DNA of 64,000 nucleotides from an uncultured Desulfobulbus sp. (lineage in GTDB: Bacteria; Desulfobacterota; Desulfobulbia; Desulfobulbales; Desulfobulbaceae). Below, one piece after another: positions 62,307 through 64,000 of the stretch. Numbering within the stretch: the stretch's first letter is position 1; every line of letters starts with the position of its first letter. The DNA lies in NCBI RefSeq assembly GCF_963664075.1, contig NZ_OY760916.1, forward strand, positions 4,498,710 through 4,562,709, written 5' to 3'. The notes beneath the pieces were generated by a model. The model worked only from the letters and a program-made list of their open reading frames with translations, had not been told where the DNA came from and did no database searches. A program made the position numbers and the translations under genes.

Positions 62307-64000
62307 CTACAGGTCGAGCTGGGAGAGGTCGAGCTGGAGTTCTCGTATTTTACGATAGAGGGTGGTGCGATCAATCCCCAGGATCCGAGCGGCCTTTGCC
62401 TTGTTGCCACCGGACTTGTGCAGGGCCTGAAGGATACGTTCACTAGGGGAGAGATCCTGTTCCGGGACCGGCTGTACGGTTTGAGCTGTGGGTGGTTGTA
62501 TGGTTGTGGCCGAGGCCATATTGATCTGGGGCTGGTCGGGCTGGCGAATTTCCGGTGGCAGCTGTTCGGCCGACAGGGTGGTCCCTTCGCAGAGCACGCA
62601 GGCCCGCTCTATAACATGTTCAAGTTCACGGACGTTTCCCGGCCAATGGTAGTGCAGCAGCAATTGCTTGGTCTGATCAGAGATGCCCCCAAACTGCTTG
62701 CCTACCTTGCTGGCAATCTTTTCGATAAAGTGGTCGGCCAGCACCAACACGTCATCACCGCGTTCACGTAAGGGAGGCAGGATGACATCAATGACCCGCA
62801 GTCGAAAGTAGAGATCTTCTCGGAATTCACCGGTCCGAACCTTTTCTTTTAGATCAACATTGGTGGCGGCTAACACCCGAACATCCACGCGGATGGGGGT
62901 GTCCTGGCCCACGGGGTAAAAGGTGGATTCCTGGAGAAAACGGAGCAGGCGCAGCTGCATCATCGGAGAAATATCCCCGATCTCATCAAGAAAGAGGGTG
63001 CCACCGTCTGCCTGGAGGATGCGGCCCATGCGATCCCGATCGGCCCCGGTAAAGGATCCCTTTCGGTGGCCAAAAAGCTCACTCTCTAAAAGCGATTCTG
63101 GAATGGCCGTGCAGTCCACCTTGACCAGGGGGCGATTGCGGCGATGACTTTCCTGGTGGAGAGCCTCAGCCGCAAGTTCCTTGCCGGTGCCGGATTCTCC
63201 AGTTACCAGTACTGTGAGGTCGACCCGGCCCACATTTTCAATCAGAGTGTAAACCGACTGCATGGCATCACTGCTGCCCAGAAATCGGTGAAACTGCTGG
63301 CGCCTGCCGGAAAGAGATTTTTCCGGCACGGTTAAGTCGCGTATAACCATGACTGCCCCATCGGCCCCACCCGCACCATCTTTTAAGGGGGCCACCGAGG
63401 CACTCAACATTTTTTTCCGCTGCTCATGGTTGCGGCATTCAAAGAGTTGGGCACTGCCCTCCTGGCCGGTTTTCAGCACTCGAAGAACTTCTTTTTTCAG
63501 GGCAGCGCAGTCTTCCTGGCTGCAGAAGGGGACAATGGTGCCCTGATCCAGCAGGCCGGGATAGAGCTCCGTCAACAGCAGTCTGGCTGCCGGGTTGACC
63601 TCTTTGATGTCCAGGTTCTGGTCCAGGGTGATAATGGCATCGGTCACGCTGGTAAAAACGGTCTCTAAAAAAGCGCGGTAGCGTTCCCGTTCCTGCTCGG
63701 CCTTCTGTTGCCCCCGTTCCAGCTGGTACTGCCGCAGGGCGATTCGGGCGGTCTTGAGCAGGGCCTCTTTATCCACCGGCTTGGGTATATAGTCAAAGGC
63801 CCCCAAGCGAACCGCCTCGGAGGCAGTCTCCACGGTGGGGTAGCCGGTGATCATCACCACCGGGCAGGAGAGCCCCATTTCCCGTACCCGTTTGAGAATA
63901 TCAATACCGGTATTCCCGCCCAGGACAATATCGCTGATGATCAGATCGTAGCGTTGTTTACTGATGGCCAGCAGCGCCTCCTCAAAGGTCGAGGCGGTGT
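62307..64000 (-). CDS. NtrC-family response regulator with PAS domain (5' end outside window)
   Basis: At least 564 residues; the frame is open to the window end. The visible part of the receiver has the phospho-acceptor in YDLIISDIVLGGN, PVVMITGYPTVETASEAV and DYIPKPVDKE. A PAS domain follows (FLETVFTSVTDAIITLDQNL), then the sigma-54 AAA domain: Walker A LVTGESGTGKELAAEALHQE, GAFTGA-loop variant GSFTGADRDRMGRILQADGG, Walker B GGTLFLDEIGDI, and a Fis-type HTH (KSGGNKAKAARILGIDRTTL). It very likely activates the adjacent -24/-12 promoters. Serine replaces alanine in GAFTGA. Confidence 0.93.
   Translation of the reverse strand, partial: TASTFEEALLAISKQRYDLIISDIVLGGNTGIDILKRVREMGLSCPVVMITGYPTVETASEAVRLGAFDYIPKPVDKEALLKTARIALRQYQLERGQQKAEQERERYRAFLETVFTSVTDAIITLDQNLDIKEVNPAARLLLTELYPGLLDQGTIVPFCSQEDCAALKKEVLRVLKTGQEGSAQLFECRNHEQRKKMLSASVAPLKDGAGGADGAVMVIRDLTVPEKSLSGRRQQFHRFLGSSDAMQSVYTLIENVGRVDLTVLVTGESGTGKELAAEALHQESHRRNRPLVKVDCTAIPESLLESELFGHRKGSFTGADRDRMGRILQADGGTLFLDEIGDISPMMQLRLLRFLQESTFYPVGQDTPIRVDVRVLAATNVDLKEKVRTGEFREDLYFRLRVIDVILPPLRERGDDVLVLADHFIEKIASKVGKQFGGISDQTKQLLLHYHWPGNVRELEHVIERACVLCEGTTLSAEQLPPEIRQPDQPQINMASATTIQPPTAQTVQPVPEQDLSPSERILQALHKSGGNKAKAARILGIDRTTLYRKIRELQLDLSQLDL

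Noticed and set aside
1-64000. tRNA or rRNA genes
   Set aside because: I looked for T-loop/anticodon patterns and rRNA-conserved stretches around intergenic gaps and saw none that hold up.

Overview
The window looks like the chromosome of an anaerobic, Desulfobulbales-like member of the Desulfobacterota. This is inferred from gene content only. The signs are the early-cobalt (anaerobic) cobalamin pathway with a CbiK chelatase, biotin carboxylase/carboxyltransferase genes beside a sodium-pump decarboxylase beta/gamma pair, a DsrE-type protein, and a multiheme cytochrome + FeS + NrfD membrane redox complex of the kind found in sulfate reducers. No oxygen-dependent cobalamin gene is seen.

Region by region. 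0-4.3 kb: a GAF-ANTAR antiterminator gene precedes a stand-alone FMN-type glutamate synthase with an intrinsic terminator in its leader; convergent to it is a KaiC-like/XRE/cupin fusion protein. 4.6-16.4 kb: one compact minus-strand operon, cbiK - BtuCDF-like ABC transporter - cbiA-C-D-ET-L-F-G-H, led by a cobalamin riboswitch whose variable arm carries a dispersed repeat, followed by a terminator. 16.6-22.3 kb: acyl-CoA carboxylase genes (beta then alpha) and, behind a strong terminator, oadB/oadG. 22.8-26 kb: CBS-domain, DsrE-like, YheT-like and YhcH-like genes, with several repeat families between them.

26.4-43.5 kb is an accessory region. It holds secreted repeat proteins, a dead RAYT gene and an integron-like cassette array read on the minus strand, with no integron integrase in the window (CALIN-like). 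It is bracketed by a 3' fragment and the intact copy of a thioesterase gene. Three copies of a 2.3-kb IS91-family element (tyrosine recombinase + Y2 transposase; one copy deleted) each sit at the same place in a different attC site. The ends of the element supply attC-like half-sites, so each inserted copy is itself bounded like a cassette. Gene-less multi-hairpin units (157 bp x3, 54 bp x1) lie between attC sites and the next cassettes. Cassette products include a PD-(D/E)XK-like/SEC-C protein and a truncated TIR-like protein, both plausible defence genes, plus a DUF1330-like and a secreted protein.

43.5-48.4 kb: the nucleotide-loop half of cobalamin synthesis (cobU-cobS-cobC-cobT and a probable cobamide-remodelling cbiR), under a second cobalamin riboswitch, then a CAP-domain lipoprotein. 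48.7-52.2 kb: a glycine-betaine-type ABC transporter and a MarR regulator. 52.5-64 kb: a sigma-54-linked block. An NtrC-family regulator (cut by the window end) precedes a 21-bp perfect palindrome and a -24/-12 promoter that drives an IS1595-transposase-like gene, ftsH, a five-CxxCH cytochrome, a Tat-exported FeS protein and an NrfD subunit. A sensor kinase lacking its phospho-acceptor histidine follows, then two tandem copies of a two-gene small-membrane-protein unit, each with its own -24/-12 promoter.
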